DNA of 64,000 nt from Setomelanomma holmii (Eukaryota > Ascomycota > Dothideomycetes > Pleosporales > Phaeosphaeriaceae): NCBI GenBank assembly GCA_010015745.1, contig ML978192.1:213380-277379 (forward strand). The letters run 5' to 3'. The notes beneath the pieces were generated by a model, which made no database searches, was not told where the DNA came from, and saw nothing but the letters and a program-made list of their open reading frames with translations. Shown here piece by piece: positions 1-11,306 of this stretch (position 1 is its first letter; each line of letters opens with the position of its first letter). Both the position numbers and the translations under genes were made by a program.

Positions 1-213
1 ACTAACTCTTACGCTTCTCGACATGCATACGTTTCTGCGTCTTTGGCCGTCCATCTCGCTGTACTCACCGCCGTGCTGATCAGCGAAGCCATCGTCGACT
101 TCACCGGCCAGCAAAAGATGAGGCGAAGTGGAACCTTGGAAGCGAGTACGCCCGCGTTCATAGCGGATTTCACCCCGCATGAGCAGCGACCCGGCGGACC
201 TCAGTCTCGAAGC
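1..213 (+). CDS. 3' end of an unidentified gene running in from the left edge (partial)
   Basis: The first frame is open from base 1 to a TGA at 211-213, giving about 70 residues. It contains a hydrophobic stretch (AYVSASLAVHLAVLTAVLIS) that could be a membrane helix, followed by a polar tail ending GGPQSRS. Third positions are rich in C/G, as in the real genes nearby. The upstream part lies outside the window, so neither start nor family can be given. It may be the last exon of a membrane protein; it could also be a chance open frame. Confidence 0.35.
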
Positions 214-811
214 TGACAACTTGATGTTCTGGCCTAGGACGAGCGAGCACTCGACGGACTCCTGCATGGTCGCGCTTCACTGTGGTCGACTGGTCGTACC
301 TTGTGGCATGCTGGAGATTCCAGATGTCTCCAAGCTCTCAGAGTACAACTGCCTGGTCAAGCACAGCTTTGTGATCGGTAGCCTTGTCATACAACACTCA
401 ATGTGGACTTGATCAATCTGGACAATCGTTTCGCTTCATTCAATAATATGACAGAGGATCTCATAGATGCTCGTGGGTGGCCAACTGGATACTCGGCACC
501 GTTGGCGATAACACACAATTACAACGTATTTGTGGTAGCAGTACACCTCCAAAGAAAGGTCCAAAGCGCGCTAGTACAGAATCTGAAATGCACCAGAACC
601 GGGTACGACAAGGGCCTAATGGCCAAGGACTGAGACAGTCTCAATGTTTTCTCGGGTGTTCGTCGAACGAAATACTCCTTAACCGCGAAAACGTTTTGAT
701 CCGACCAATGTGCGGATAGGATATATGGCAAACTCCAAGAAACTCCGTTGGCCCGCTGAACTACAACAAACAGGATGAGTGGGACAGACTTCGTCCCGAT
801 CGACGTGCAGG
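214..811. other. Intergenic, no gene seen
   Basis: The stretch between the edge gene and the 97-aa gene on the minus strand holds only short overlapping open frames on both strands, none with a recognisable motif or plausible splicing. It is probably 3' flank shared by two convergent genes. Confidence 0.4.
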
Positions 812-1212
812 TCATTGGCTTCGACGTATCCGTTGATTGATTGGGATTGGTGCGTTGACGAAAACGGCTGATTCGTTGGCTATGCGCGACTGCTTCTCCT
901 CATACTCTCGCGAAGAGTCCTTCAGGTCGTCGATTTGTGCCTATTCAAGTCAGCATGTCCTAGCATCGCCGGGTTCATCAAACATACCTTCGTTAGAGGA
1001 GGACCGACAGTCGTGATCAAAAAGCCGTCGCGTCCCTGAAAAAAATCAGCTATGCTACAAACATCACCTGCGACAGCAGATAATGCTTTTCATACCTGAA
1101 AAGTGTAGGGCCTCACGATGGCATCGGGACCGCAATGGTAACGAATTTCATTCTGGATGACCGCTCGCGAGATGCCGTAGCCAGGAACGAAGTATGAGTT
1201 GGGAGACACCAT
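812..1212 (-). CDS. Small conserved fungal protein, three exons, 97 aa
   Basis: Exons 1212..1096, 1035..988 and 940..812 join in frame to 98 codons including TGA. Both introns (60 and 47 nt) are canonical: GTATGA with a T-rich CAG end, and GTATGT with a TGCTGAC branch and TAG end. The protein starts MVSPNSYFVPGYGISR, continues with an IRYHCGPDAIVRPYTFQ block, then GRDGF and a PPLTK-QIDDLK-SREYEE helix-like tail. From memory of fungal proteomes this matches a widely conserved family of short proteins of unknown role, with the YGISR-VIQ-EIRYHCGPDA block as its hallmark. No signal peptide or membrane segment is visible. Exons this short are missed by single-frame searches. The function is unknown. 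Confidence 0.75.
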
Positions 1213-4200
1213 GTTGAGAACGGAAAGACGGCTCGTTGACTACACAATTGACAGGCGATGATCAAGTCTAAGTGTGGAAGGATTGATGGCGATGAAGGAT
1301 CGAAGTTGAGCATTGGGCGCTGCCGAACCTTATATCTACCGTCAGCCGTCTCCTCAGGTACATATCTTTTTGAGACACTTCAATCACACCGGCAACTAAC
1401 GATAGCAAAAGCATCGGTTCCATGAGTTCCGCTGCGGAGGTTCCTGGTTGGGCGTGTATGCACTGATGCCGCTCGCCTCATTCTCGCCCTATCGGCCCAA
1501 CCACGATCATTGGGCAGCGAGTAAGACCGGCACCACACGACGCCTTTTCTACCTGAATCTTTACGAGACAGGCCACGACTTGGCCTGTATATCTGAAATA
1601 GCCGCAGTATATCTCCGCATTTGTTTGAGATTGGTGCCGGTTCTTCACGCTTTGGTGCGAACAACGCATCGGCCACGTCTGCGCTCTGCGGCCGGTATAA
1701 ATGATTAGGGAAGCTCAAGTCGATCTCTTTGCCACCACAAGCTCGACTCGGCGCGCAACGACTTCTACTTTGCTTCCATACTTCCGGACTACCGTCAGGC
1801 CGCTGGGCTCTTGGCTCGAAAAAGAGCAGAGCATGCGCAACATACACAGCAACTTGGCGTCGAGACATGCGTCGATCTTTGCCTCGGATACAATACCATG
1901 ACCATCGCAGTGCGACACCCGCCCCACCATATCCAGAGTTCAGACTTGACAGGACACCGGCGCTTCTCTGACGCGCCAACTTGGGTTCACCGCCCTTTAG
2001 CGCCCCGATCCCTGACGTGATGAAGGATTCGGTGAATGGCAGGGACATCCCTTCTAGGATATCACGACTTCCGGCAGCTGGGCATAATTGCATGGTATCT
2101 TCAAACAGCGCACATTGTGCTTCTCGTGTACGAGGTTGACTACCTTGATATACATTCGCTCCGACCTGAAAGAATGTGTTAAATCGATGTCCCTGGTCCC
2201 ATTCCTGATGCTACCCCGGCAACGAGTACCTGGCTTACCGGGTCCCGGTGATACATACTCTCATGTGGCAAGCTGAGCCGTATACACTGTCGACAGCAAG
2301 TGTCACCCTGGGTTCAGGAGAGAATGACCGAAAGGCAGGAGATGAAAACGATTCGTCGCCGTGCTTGTGATGAGAAATTACAACAACTCTTCGCTGCAAG
2401 CACAATCTGGCCTTTCTTTCTTGCCTAATCATGAGCCTCAAAACCAATGGTTCGCTCATCACATTGCAACCATACCGGCCATCACATTTGTTTGCCAATC
2501 AATGCTTCTCACGACGACAAACATGAGATGATGCTGACATTGATTCTGCTGGCCCACGGAGCTGAGGTCGATTGCCACCAACATACGTGCGCTCGCGAAC
2601 GTTTGATCAGTGCCCAATATCCGAGCCACTGGACCCGATTCGAACATGCTCGGCAGGTCGTGATGCAGCCAGCTATGCTTGACATACTGCCCACAGTTGT
2701 ACCCCGCACAGTCACGATTAGCTACGGGTCATCCACGTCGACTATGGGTCCTGCATCCTGAATATGGATAGCGCGTGGCCATGTTGCCATCCGGTACAAT
2801 TACCACACTACATGATTCGGACACTGACGGTCCTCAGGCTTCATTGCAGCGGTCCGAGAGGCAGCCACCCTGGTAAGGTGGATACAACAAACCAGAGGAG
2901 AAAGAAGCCTCATCCGATCCGCCATAACGCCAGCGAGACCAGGCCCGAGCCGAGATATCCGCCGTCGACGATGTTGAAGTCCCGCCTAAGCCTGACAAGA
3001 AGCAAACACAAATGATAATTCGATAGCGCACCTATCCTCTGTAGTGCTCTCCATAAAAATCACGAGTACTGTCCTTACCGTGAAAAGTCGGCGGGAAAGT
3101 CCACCACCTAGCAAAAGGCTCGATATACCTTGCTTGTCGCAACGTCGGTCGAGCACACCTACGTCATTTCTGGTCCCTTTACAGCTGTCCTCCACGGCGC
3201 CTGCAACTACACAGATAAAGGCAGCTTTGCAGATTGTGGGGCCAGGAATGCTGCGAATCATAGCACAGCTTACACGCCGCAGCCAGTTGTCTCAGCGATC
3301 AAGCTTGTTGCTCACCGGCCGATGAACGTCGATCAGACCACGTCCTCTCGCAAGATGGTCCCTGTGCAATGGTGTCACGCGGAACAGCTTCGCAAGAAGC
3401 ACCGAGTCTCTTGCCACCGCCTCTACATGATGCAAAAGCGGCGTGTTCGAGTGATGGCATGTAAGGCGGTCGGATGACGTCTTTTGCTTCAGAATGCTCC
3501 AGGACGGTAGCTCACTTCACAATGTTATTGCCACGTTCCTCACATTCGGACCTGAAGCGACAGGAACTGAACAGTTTTGCGATTCGCATATCGGAGAGTG
3601 TGGCCCTGTGTCATGGACGAGTTCAACATGGAACCGGAGGGCCCTCATTGGCTTCCTACTCACCTATGCACATCTCACACTGGCGAGGCCATTTGGAAGG
3701 CAGTTCTCCTCGAGCACAGAGGGCTACTTGACAGTCTTCCTCGCATTCGCCTGACCGTCCTGAGCAAAGAGCACTAAGTCCTCAGACAATCATGCCTAAA
3801 CGCTGTCATTTTTTTATTTTAGTTCTCTGCCCCCGGCTACAAGCAGATCCGATCATGGTGTATGAAACGCTCAGAACCAGATCAAGTCCAGGATGTTGCT
3901 CCTCCTACCGTTATCCTCCTCTGCCAAAGCCAGCAGCAATTGCCTATCCTCCTCAAGTACGCCTCACATTCCCACTGGCCCACACAGTTCGCCATCGCCT
4001 AGGGGCCCGCTTGTGATACTCTAGGATTTTGTGATGGAGATGCTCGCAAAGTTTAAAAACTACACCGGAAGGTCTCAAGACAAGGGCAATCGTTGCAACA
4101 CGAGGGCACCCACTTTTGAAACCATGTGTAGATCATATGGCACGTTTTCTCTGGCGGCTCTTGATGAGATACGGGCGTATTCGTACCATTGCGATATTAC

Positions 4201-5107
4201 GTCCCAATCGAAAGTGGTCTTCGCACCTATTAGCGTAGTTAGTCACCGAGCATCACGAACATCTCCGATCTCCATAAGAAGCGATCTAACGTATCAGATA
4301 TCGTAACTCAGTCCACTCTCGCGACATGGACAATTTCGGGAAGTGAGGCGACATCCACACCTCCCCGATTTAGCAATGCCGATGTTGATCGGAGGTACCG
4401 AACACGCCAAAACATCTCCGCTCCTACTCTTTACACCCCTTAGAGCACGGTACATACTATCTGGCAAAGTCATGATCACTAAATATGCGAGGGCGTAAAA
4501 TTACCGTTGTCTGAGAGAAAGGTAGGGCAGCCAATGAGCATGATGAGGTGGGGAAACGACTTGCGACTGATGCATGTAGATCCCCGAAACTAGATCCTCA
4601 CACGTTATGTAAGCTCGTCAAGGGAGGGCGAGAACAGCATGAACTTGATACCTTGTGAATAGAAATGGAATTGTGCGGGATGAAAGTGTGATGGACAGCT
4701 TCATTTCATTGTCCATGACTCTAATACTTCGGCATCGTACGCCTTTCGCATCTATCATGCCGAGTCGTCATCTGTCATACGACTCGAAATACTCAGGATC
4801 AAATCTATCCCACCGTTGCCTTGCCCGACCTGTCTTACCTTGCAGAACATGTTCATCAAATTCCGCGAGACTCGAGGAAGTGGCCTGTATTAGCGCCGAA
4901 ACAGTCGTCTATGGTCAGAAGAAGGAGATATTGAGAACTGCCACAAATGGCAGCTCAGAAAAGGAGACCTGCACACCCAACCCCTTGTACCTATCTGTAT
5001 ACACCTCTCACAGGTTGACAGGAAAAGAATGATTATGCCGCTATTCACAGACCACAACTTACAGCATCCAACAACACTCCAACGTCACAAACCGCTCGAG
5101 ATCAGCA
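1213..5107. other. Gene-poor region with decayed coding-like fragments
   Basis: No intact gene was found here. Several stretches read like damaged coding sequence. On the plus strand about 1600-1700 reads SPHLFEIGAGSSRFGANNA, and about 1727-2020 reads KLDSARNDFYFASILPDYRQ and onward. About 2878-3030 reads GYNKPEEKEASSDPP, then an in-frame TAA, then RQRDQARAEISAVDDVEVPP. That TAA could be a C-to-T change of a CAA codon. About 3570-3777 is a further open stretch (MEPEGPHWLPTHLCTSH). None could be joined into a gene or assigned to a family. Confidence 0.35.
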
Positions 5108-5275
5108 ATGGCTATCGACACACTGCCATATCCTACCATTACAAACCAGAATGTGACCAACGCCGGAGAAACCAACGGGAGGCCTCACCAAGCGATCATT
5201 CACAACACTGTGGCACTCACGCACGACCTTCCGGCCCGTCTACCATTCGCAGACTATTCGCATCGTCTATACTAG
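5108..5275 (+). CDS. Possible small protein, 55 aa
   Basis: An ATG in good context (cagcaATGGCT) follows an A/C-rich leader that resembles other fungal 5' untranslated regions. It opens a 55-codon frame beginning MAIDTLPYPTITNQNVTNAG and ending at TAG. Codon third positions favour C and the composition is unlike the flanks. No signal peptide, membrane helix or known motif is visible. It may be the first exon of a longer gene, since no downstream partner exon was found. I do not recognise it. Confidence 0.3.
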   Translation: MAIDTLPYPTITNQNVTNAGETNGRPHQAIIHNTVALTHDLPARLPFADYSHRLY

Positions 5276-6142
5276 CTATGCGCGACACTGTCACCACACA
5301 CGCTCGTTCACCATCCTCTTTACCCCCAGAAGCTTCGGGAAAATGGCGTGCGCCATCACACATTCGCTCAGAACACTGAGGTATACATCAAGGACTGGAC
5401 GCACTAGCGTGTGCAGGTTTATTTGGCATAGCATACTCTGTCTTTCCTCACGACAAACAGATAGACTTTCTTTCTCAAGGCCTGGCTAGGTGTGCAATGC
5501 TCCTTCGTGCATACAACCTGACCTGGCAAGCTTCGCCAGATACATGTTCGCATTTAGGACAAATGTATATAAAGTGAAGTGTGCAGTGCAAAGATCAGGG
5601 GCAAGAGGGGAGTTCAACACACTGATTGCTCACATTGCCTATGTATGTATCTTGTATGGGATATTATTGACTCCCGTCTAGGGCTAGGCGCAGCGTTAAG
5701 TGCCATCATGTCTTTCCAACTTGCTTTTGAGTGACGTCCACTCAACGAGCTCACGGGCTGCTATTCGTCAACGAGGTGTGACTTCATTGGGCATCCACTG
5801 TGTTGCGCAGGGCCAATGATCACAGCCGTATTGCGCAATATTGTTCTGTATATTGGAGCTTTTTATGGCTGCGAGTGTCAGATGAAGGGTGTCTTCTGTG
5901 CTAATAGAGCAGCGTGGATGAAGTCAAGTGATGCTAGATACGAATCTTGAGATTACAACGAGACTGAGCAGTGTCACACTCACGCAACACGTCAGCTTAT
6001 GTCTTTTTGGATTTCGTCGGCGCCCGCCTGGATACTCCTTCTCGAGTATAAGAACGTTAGGTCTGTCAGCACTTCATTCTCAATTTCCCTGATTACCGAT
6101 ACCTCAAGCCAATCCTATCATGATTTCTGTTTCCATCCCAGC
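5276..6142. other. Intergenic, no gene seen
   Basis: The 3' side of the ceramidase gene. Only short frames without motifs are present, and nothing repeated or structured stands out. Confidence 0.4.
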
Positions 6143-8447
6143 TTAGACCAAAGTAAACACTCCACTTACTCCCTCAAACGCCGTAATCGTTCCCCCAACA
6201 GCCTTCGCGTCCCCATAATACCTAATCCTATACTTGCCCGACGCCGGGGCCGTCAAGCTCGTATCCCACGTTATCGTAACATCACTCGTGCCCGTTAGGC
6301 CATTGACCCTCTTCCACTGATACACAAGCTCCCAATCCTCATCGTTGCGCACCTGGCTCCAGGTTCCGTCATCACCTTGCTTCTCGATTGCTGCGAATGT
6401 GCCTTCGAGTCGCAGATTGTTGCGCGGATTTGCGCCGACGAAGACTGTGCGCACGGTCGAGCCGAGGGTGTATGTGGGCGAGACATCGGTCGTGACTTGG
6501 CCGAAACTTCTGCCGAGGCCGGCGCCGTCGTAGACTACGCCTGTGATGAGGGATATCGATTTGGCGCGATTGTCCGGCGGAGTTGGACCGGGGTTGATAG
6601 TGCCCTGGACGTCGTCGGCTAGGTATTTCAGGTTTGTCAAGGTGGCGTTGATGTAAGCGTTGAGTGTGTGTGGGCCGTATAGTGTGCTGGCGCCCTCGTA
6701 GCGCTGGACGCTGTATTCTTCTTCTGTGGCGATGTAGTGCGTATAGCTGTTTGCTGGACCACCGAGGACTACGATGGGGTCTTGGGCAATGCCGGAAGAG
6801 GATATTGAATTGTGCACCGCTTCGCGCCAGCGGCGGCCGGACATGGTCGTTGCTTCGCCTGGAGACACGACGATAACAAGTTGGCCGACGCGAAGGACTT
6901 GAATGTCGACGATATTCGGGGACCAGGGATAGGGCGTATTGGCCTCGCCAACGTTGAGAAGCACGGGTTTGGGATATTGGCACTTGATTTGCGCGGCACT
7001 GGGTGGCGCGATGGCACTGCCCACGATGTTCCAGAAGGGATTCGACGGCGCGCCTGGGTCGTTCTGGACAAAGTCAAAGGCACCTGGGCCGTCCGACGTG
7101 CCCGCTGCAAAAGAGTTGCCCATCGCAGCTGGACAGGTGTGGACAGTGGTACCGTTCTTGAGCGTCAAGGTGTAGTTGGAGAAGTCAACGAATGTATGGA
7201 AAGAGCGGACCTTGCCTGAGATGGAAGTGAAGCTCGCGCTGTCGTCGTAGAGGACTCGAGCACCTTGCCATTGACGCTTACCAATCTCGTAGCAAGATTT
7301 TGCGCCTCCGTCGTTCAAGCCAAAGTATGGTCCACGGCCGTGGCAGTCTTGACTCTTGCCGCCGCATGTGCTATCGTTGGTTCTACACTGGGTGCTTGAG
7401 CCATCCTCGCAGTATGCACCGAGGACATTGGGTGTCGTGTCACCGACATTGGCCTGCGAGAAACCAGCTACGAAGCCATCCGCAGCATCAGCAATACCCG
7501 CAGCATCCTGCTCAAAGAGGTATGCGGCCACGCCCTTGTTATCGCCCGCGACAAGTGTCTGGTTCCCAAGCAAGCTGGTCCCATGCACTGCGAACCAATT
7601 CAATGCACCCAGACTTTTGCCATCGCTAGCTCTTGTGAACTTGATCGAGGTCATCATCTTGTCCACATCGTCAGAGTATCGATCCCGCTCTTCTTTGGGA
7701 TTTGCCAAGTAAGCGAACAAACTACGGTTGATATTCGCATCGGCGATATTGGTACTTCCAACACTAATCGTGCCGAGTGCAAGCCCTTCGTGCGCGCGTT
7801 TGATAGACAGTACAGCACCGTCCACAATGGCCTGGTAGCTCTGCTTGTCGAATCCCAGACTGGTGATCTGCGGGAGGAGGTAGTTGAGCCACGCTGCAGG
7901 TCCAGCATGGCTATGTGTGCCTGTCACGGCCACATTGTTCTTGCCATATACAGAGTACTCCGGGCCCAGGGCCTTCAATCCTTCGAGAATGCCATTCCGA
8001 ATGGCTGTGTCTCCAGACTGGGTGTCCAGGACCATGTACACGATGCGTTCGCTAGTAGAGCTGGGGTTGCCTATGATGAAGGCGCGGGAATATAGGCGTT
8101 GGCGAAGACCGGTCCCGACTTGCGAGGAGTTCGCATAGCCCATGAGATTGAGCTCAACTACCGGGCTAGAACAAAGTCAGTTGTGATTCCTTGGTGTATG
8201 ATCGCTTGTGTTACCCCGTGATGTCTGCCTTGCCCACGCCTACAAGATATGAAGACGGGTCGTCCACCAGCTCGCCACTCTGCTTCTCACTAATGAGGTG
8301 CGTCTGCTGCGCGCCATTGTACGTCTGGTCGAGTCTCCAGTGCCAGAACTCGGCAGTCGGAAAGCCCAGATTGATCACGAGCTGCCCTATGATCAGGGAT
8401 GCAACGATAGCCGCGCCCAGAGCGACGGCGATATGTGAGCGCGCCAT
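6143..8447 (-). CDS. Neutral/alkaline ceramidase
   Basis: Two exons, 8447..8215 and 8165..6143, are joined by a 49-nt GTAACA...CTAG intron that restores GKADITGPVVELNLMGYA, giving 751 aa, the usual length for neutral ceramidases. The enzyme hydrolyses ceramide to sphingosine and fatty acid. Residues about 5-25 form one hydrophobic segment, so the protein is probably secreted or anchored in the secretory pathway. Zinc-site histidines are visible in GTHSHAGP (162-164) and NWFAVHGTS (His272), and the late EEEYSVQRYEG block supplies the remaining active-site Glu/Tyr. The usual catalytic GDxSPN motif reads GDTTPN at 319-324, so Thr322 stands where the family has Ser. The C-terminal 150 residues form the expected beta-sandwich-like region. 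The 389-bp upstream gap is shared with divergent SPF27. The identification is firm; activity with Thr is uncertain. Confidence 0.93.
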
Positions 8448-8836
8448 ATGCGCAGCCAGATGTCAAAGACGGAAGGGTGCGGAAGGTCACAGCGGCGCAT
8501 TGGGGTGGCGGCGATATATCCTCGAGACAGCAGACTTGTCCAGAGACAATCAAAGACTACTGCATCGACGACAGGCTCGACGACAGGCTGGTCAACAGAC
8601 GCGTCGTATGTGGAAGGCGATTTGCTCGCGTGCTGTGACTGGCCACGGGCAGCTGCACGCAACCTGGGAGCAGAGGCGCATGACGTCCGCTAGTGGGGAG
8701 GCCCGTTGGTTGGCGGGGACGGCGGCAGGGGTTGCACTACCTTAATTTTCCAAGCGAAGTACTGGGAAGCTAGTTGCGACCTCACTCGACGGCGACGCCA
8801 AACCTAGCAATCTCCTACCTCCTCGAACAGGACACA
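8448..8836. promoter_or_regulatory. Divergent promoter between ceramidase and SPF27
   Basis: The two start codons face away from each other across 389 bp, so both promoters must lie here. No clear TATA element or operator-like repeat was recognised. Confidence 0.5.
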
Positions 8837-9585
8837 ATGCCGCTCATTCACGAATCCTACGACTCCCTCCCTTGTATGTTAATCTGGGCACACTGCGCAT
8901 CTGGCATTGCCCGCTGCGCGTGATAGCATTGAGGTGCATGGGCTAATGGGCTGCAGACGTTGATGCGCCGCTCGACGAGGGCAGTCTCGCAGCTGCGCGG
9001 GCGGTGATAGATGCCGATGTCAGAAGCGCTGGCGTAGATACCTCGGACCTCCACCCAGCGCTGATACCGGCCGCGCAGTACCAGCCACAGTTCTCCAACT
9101 TCATCGAGCGCGAGCATGCACGGTTAGACGGCGACGCGACGTCGAAGATGTCGGGCATCGACACGAAGCGCTACGAGAACCTCGAAGCGCCAGAAAACAC
9201 CAGCCCCACCAGCGACGAAGATAGGCCGGAATTATTGGAGCAGTGGAACAAGGCGCTCAAGCAGGCATACACAAGCTCCGAGTACGTTGAGGGCAGACTG
9301 ACTCAGCTCGGTCTGCTGGAGAAGTTTGGCAAGAATGCGTGGTTGGTGGGCAATTCCCAGCTCGAGGATATACTTAAAGGCATCGAGGCAGAGCTTGCAG
9401 ATGTGCGCAAACAGCAGGAAGAGGTCGAGAGCATGAGGCGGTCACACCAGGAAAGCGTGCATGGCGAGATTCAGACACTGGAGGGGACGTGGAAGAAGGG
9501 CGTGGGGCGAGTGTTGGAGACAGAGGTGGCCGCAGAAGGATTGAAGCAGCAAATTCTGGAGCGGCGGCGCGCTGGAGCTGTTTGA
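8837..9585 (+). CDS. Pre-mRNA splicing factor SPF27 (BCAS2 family)
   Basis: Exon 1 (8837..8873) encodes MPLIHESYDSLP plus one base; after an 83-nt GTATGT...CTGCAG intron, exon 2 (8957..9585) continues YVDAPLDEGSLAAARAVIDA, 221 aa in all. SPF27/BCAS2 (Cwf7 in fission yeast) is a small coiled-coil subunit of the Prp19 complex, acting in the nucleus in spliceosome activation. The opening LIHESYDSLPYVD, the FIEREHARL block and the C-terminal helices rich in Glu/Lys/Gln match the family, as does the length. The start is the first ATG, 5' of a near-universal small first exon. The gene diverges from the ceramidase gene and is intact. Confidence 0.88.
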
Positions 9586-9925
9586 TACCATTGTGGACCT
9601 CTGTTTCCGGCGCAACCTGGACTGGACTTAGATTGATACCCTTTCCATTCATCCTATGGCCGCAAGCTGGACTATTTGGACTCGTGTCGTCCCCCAACGC
9701 GTTCGAAAGCTCCTGCTCTTTCTCGACGTACCATGGACCCTTTCAGAGGTCACCGCGCCACGAAGTGAATGCTGGAAATATCTCGGTCTCGGCGAGCCCT
9801 GCAGATACTCTTTCGCAAGCATGGCGCGTCAAAACCAATCACCTTCCCTTTCTCCGCATTGACTTGCACCACACCATTCTTCTCATACTTTGCACTGCCT
9901 ATCGGTGCGCAGATTGATCGCCACC
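9586..9925. other. Intergenic, 3' flank of SPF27
   Basis: The 340 bases between the SPF27 stop and the next ATG hold only short frames without motifs. Confidence 0.4.
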
Positions 9926-10998
9926 ATGGCCAGTCATCGAGACACCTTCGGCCCTGCGCTGCAAGGTCGCCATGAGACAGCAGTCGCCAACCTCGCCGCA
10001 AAGGTGCGACGCGTTGGCCTATCCGACCGCATTTTTCGTAAATTCTTCATCAACGATGTCTACAGCGGTGCCTCAAATGCCTACACACCTCTCGTACCGA
10101 CCGATGTTCAGCTTCCATACATATTCGTGGACCATAACGCACTCTATCGCGCAAATCGTCTCCTTCGTCCACTTCCTACCTCGTCGGCTGAGTTCCAGTT
10201 AATCTGCGCTTAGTGGTTCTGGGGCGTAGATAATAGCCATGCTTTCACCACCCTCTGTTGGCGCATCAGATACAACGAAGGGCTCATGCTCCTCGTGCTG
10301 GCACGCCCACAGCTTCTGACCTTCTGCAAACCGGAGCGGAGGCGTTCGTACAGGCCTTCATCGCCGCCTGGTTGGAAGGCGCGGATCAATCTGCGGATTT
10401 CACCGCGCGCGAGGCATTTGTGGGTCTATGGGCTGAGGGCACTTTCGATCTGATCTACTGGCTCGGCAAATCCGCCAAAATGGACAGGAAGATCCATCGC
10501 ATCAAGAAGGCGCTGAATGGCAACGGCAAGGAAGTCAAGGAGCAACTATCGCTCGGAGAGGCTGACTTCGTCACATTTATGTGCAGCTTGAATATATACA
10601 GCAGGTCCGAGATTTTGGCCCAGCGCTCGCACTCGAGTGGCACCGGAACCGAGTCACAGCCACAAAGAATGGGTCCGCAGAGCCCGAAACCGAACCCGAG
10701 GACGAAGAGACTAGCATCGAAGGCTTGTTCGCCAAAGTCAGTTTCGGAAAGCCTTCAAGACGTGAACTGGCGCTGGTCGATTGGGACGAACGATTTGGTC
10801 AAGGCTGTGCTCGTCGATATCTATGGAAGTGTCGAGCAATTGGAAGTCGTGCAGAACACCGGGGCGGCTTGGACGGAATATGACATAGCCATGAAGATCC
10901 TCACAGATATTTGGAAGGAGCTCGATTATGGAAGTGATGATGGACAGCAGGAGCGCAATGAGGGTCCTACGGAGATCGGGATTCGAGTGGACTGGTGA
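9926..10998 (+). pseudogene. Broken gene of an unidentified fungal family
   Basis: The frame opens at an ATG in strong context (ccaccATGG), MASHRDTFGPALQGRHETAV, and runs to an in-frame TAG at 10211-10213. Past that stop the same frame reads WFWGVDNSHAFTTLCWRIR and GLMLLVLARPQLLTFCKP. Coding-like sequence then moves to another frame (EAFVQAFIAAWLEGADQSAD, FDLIYWLGKSAKMDRKIH), then to a third at about 10580 (VRDFGPALALEWHRN and an acidic linker ETEPEDEET), and back near 10790 (VLVDIYGSVEQLEVVQ) to a TGA at 10998. One stop plus about three frame changes suggest a decayed gene. A 71-nt intron at 10534-10604 could explain one change but not all. The context resembles a conserved fungal hypothetical family; function unknown. 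Confidence 0.5.
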
Positions 10999-11306
10999 AT
11001 TCGATAGGCGGGGCTGTCCACAAGCCCTGGTGATGGTGCATGAGGCTCCGGATAAGATGGCTCCACGGCTACGTTGCTGTATGACAGTACCGAAAGTTCA
11101 TACATAAGCACTTGAACCAACCTAGCCTGCCGCATAACAAGCTGAATATGTCTGGTCCCGTCAAAATTAAAGACAAATTTGGCACTCATGAACCGATCAA
11201 TGCTCTAATGTGGACGCCCCGCTGACTCAAAATAGCAAGGGCACCGAGCACAACAACATGAGAATGGCCATTCCATCCCATGCCCCTCAGAAAACATACT
11301 TTTTCG
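10999..11306. other. Intergenic, no gene seen
   Basis: Short stretch between the broken gene and the convergent dehydrogenase gene. Nothing recognised. Confidence 0.4.

Noticed and set aside
1380..2093. 237-codon open frame on the minus strand
   Set aside because: It overlaps several plus-strand open frames in GC-rich sequence, has many Arg/Cys/Trp residues, no motif and no splice partner; the plus strand reads at least as well.
6372..7712. Frames of 203, 135 and 118 codons within the ceramidase gene
   Set aside because: Overlapping shadow frames of the ceramidase coding sequence.
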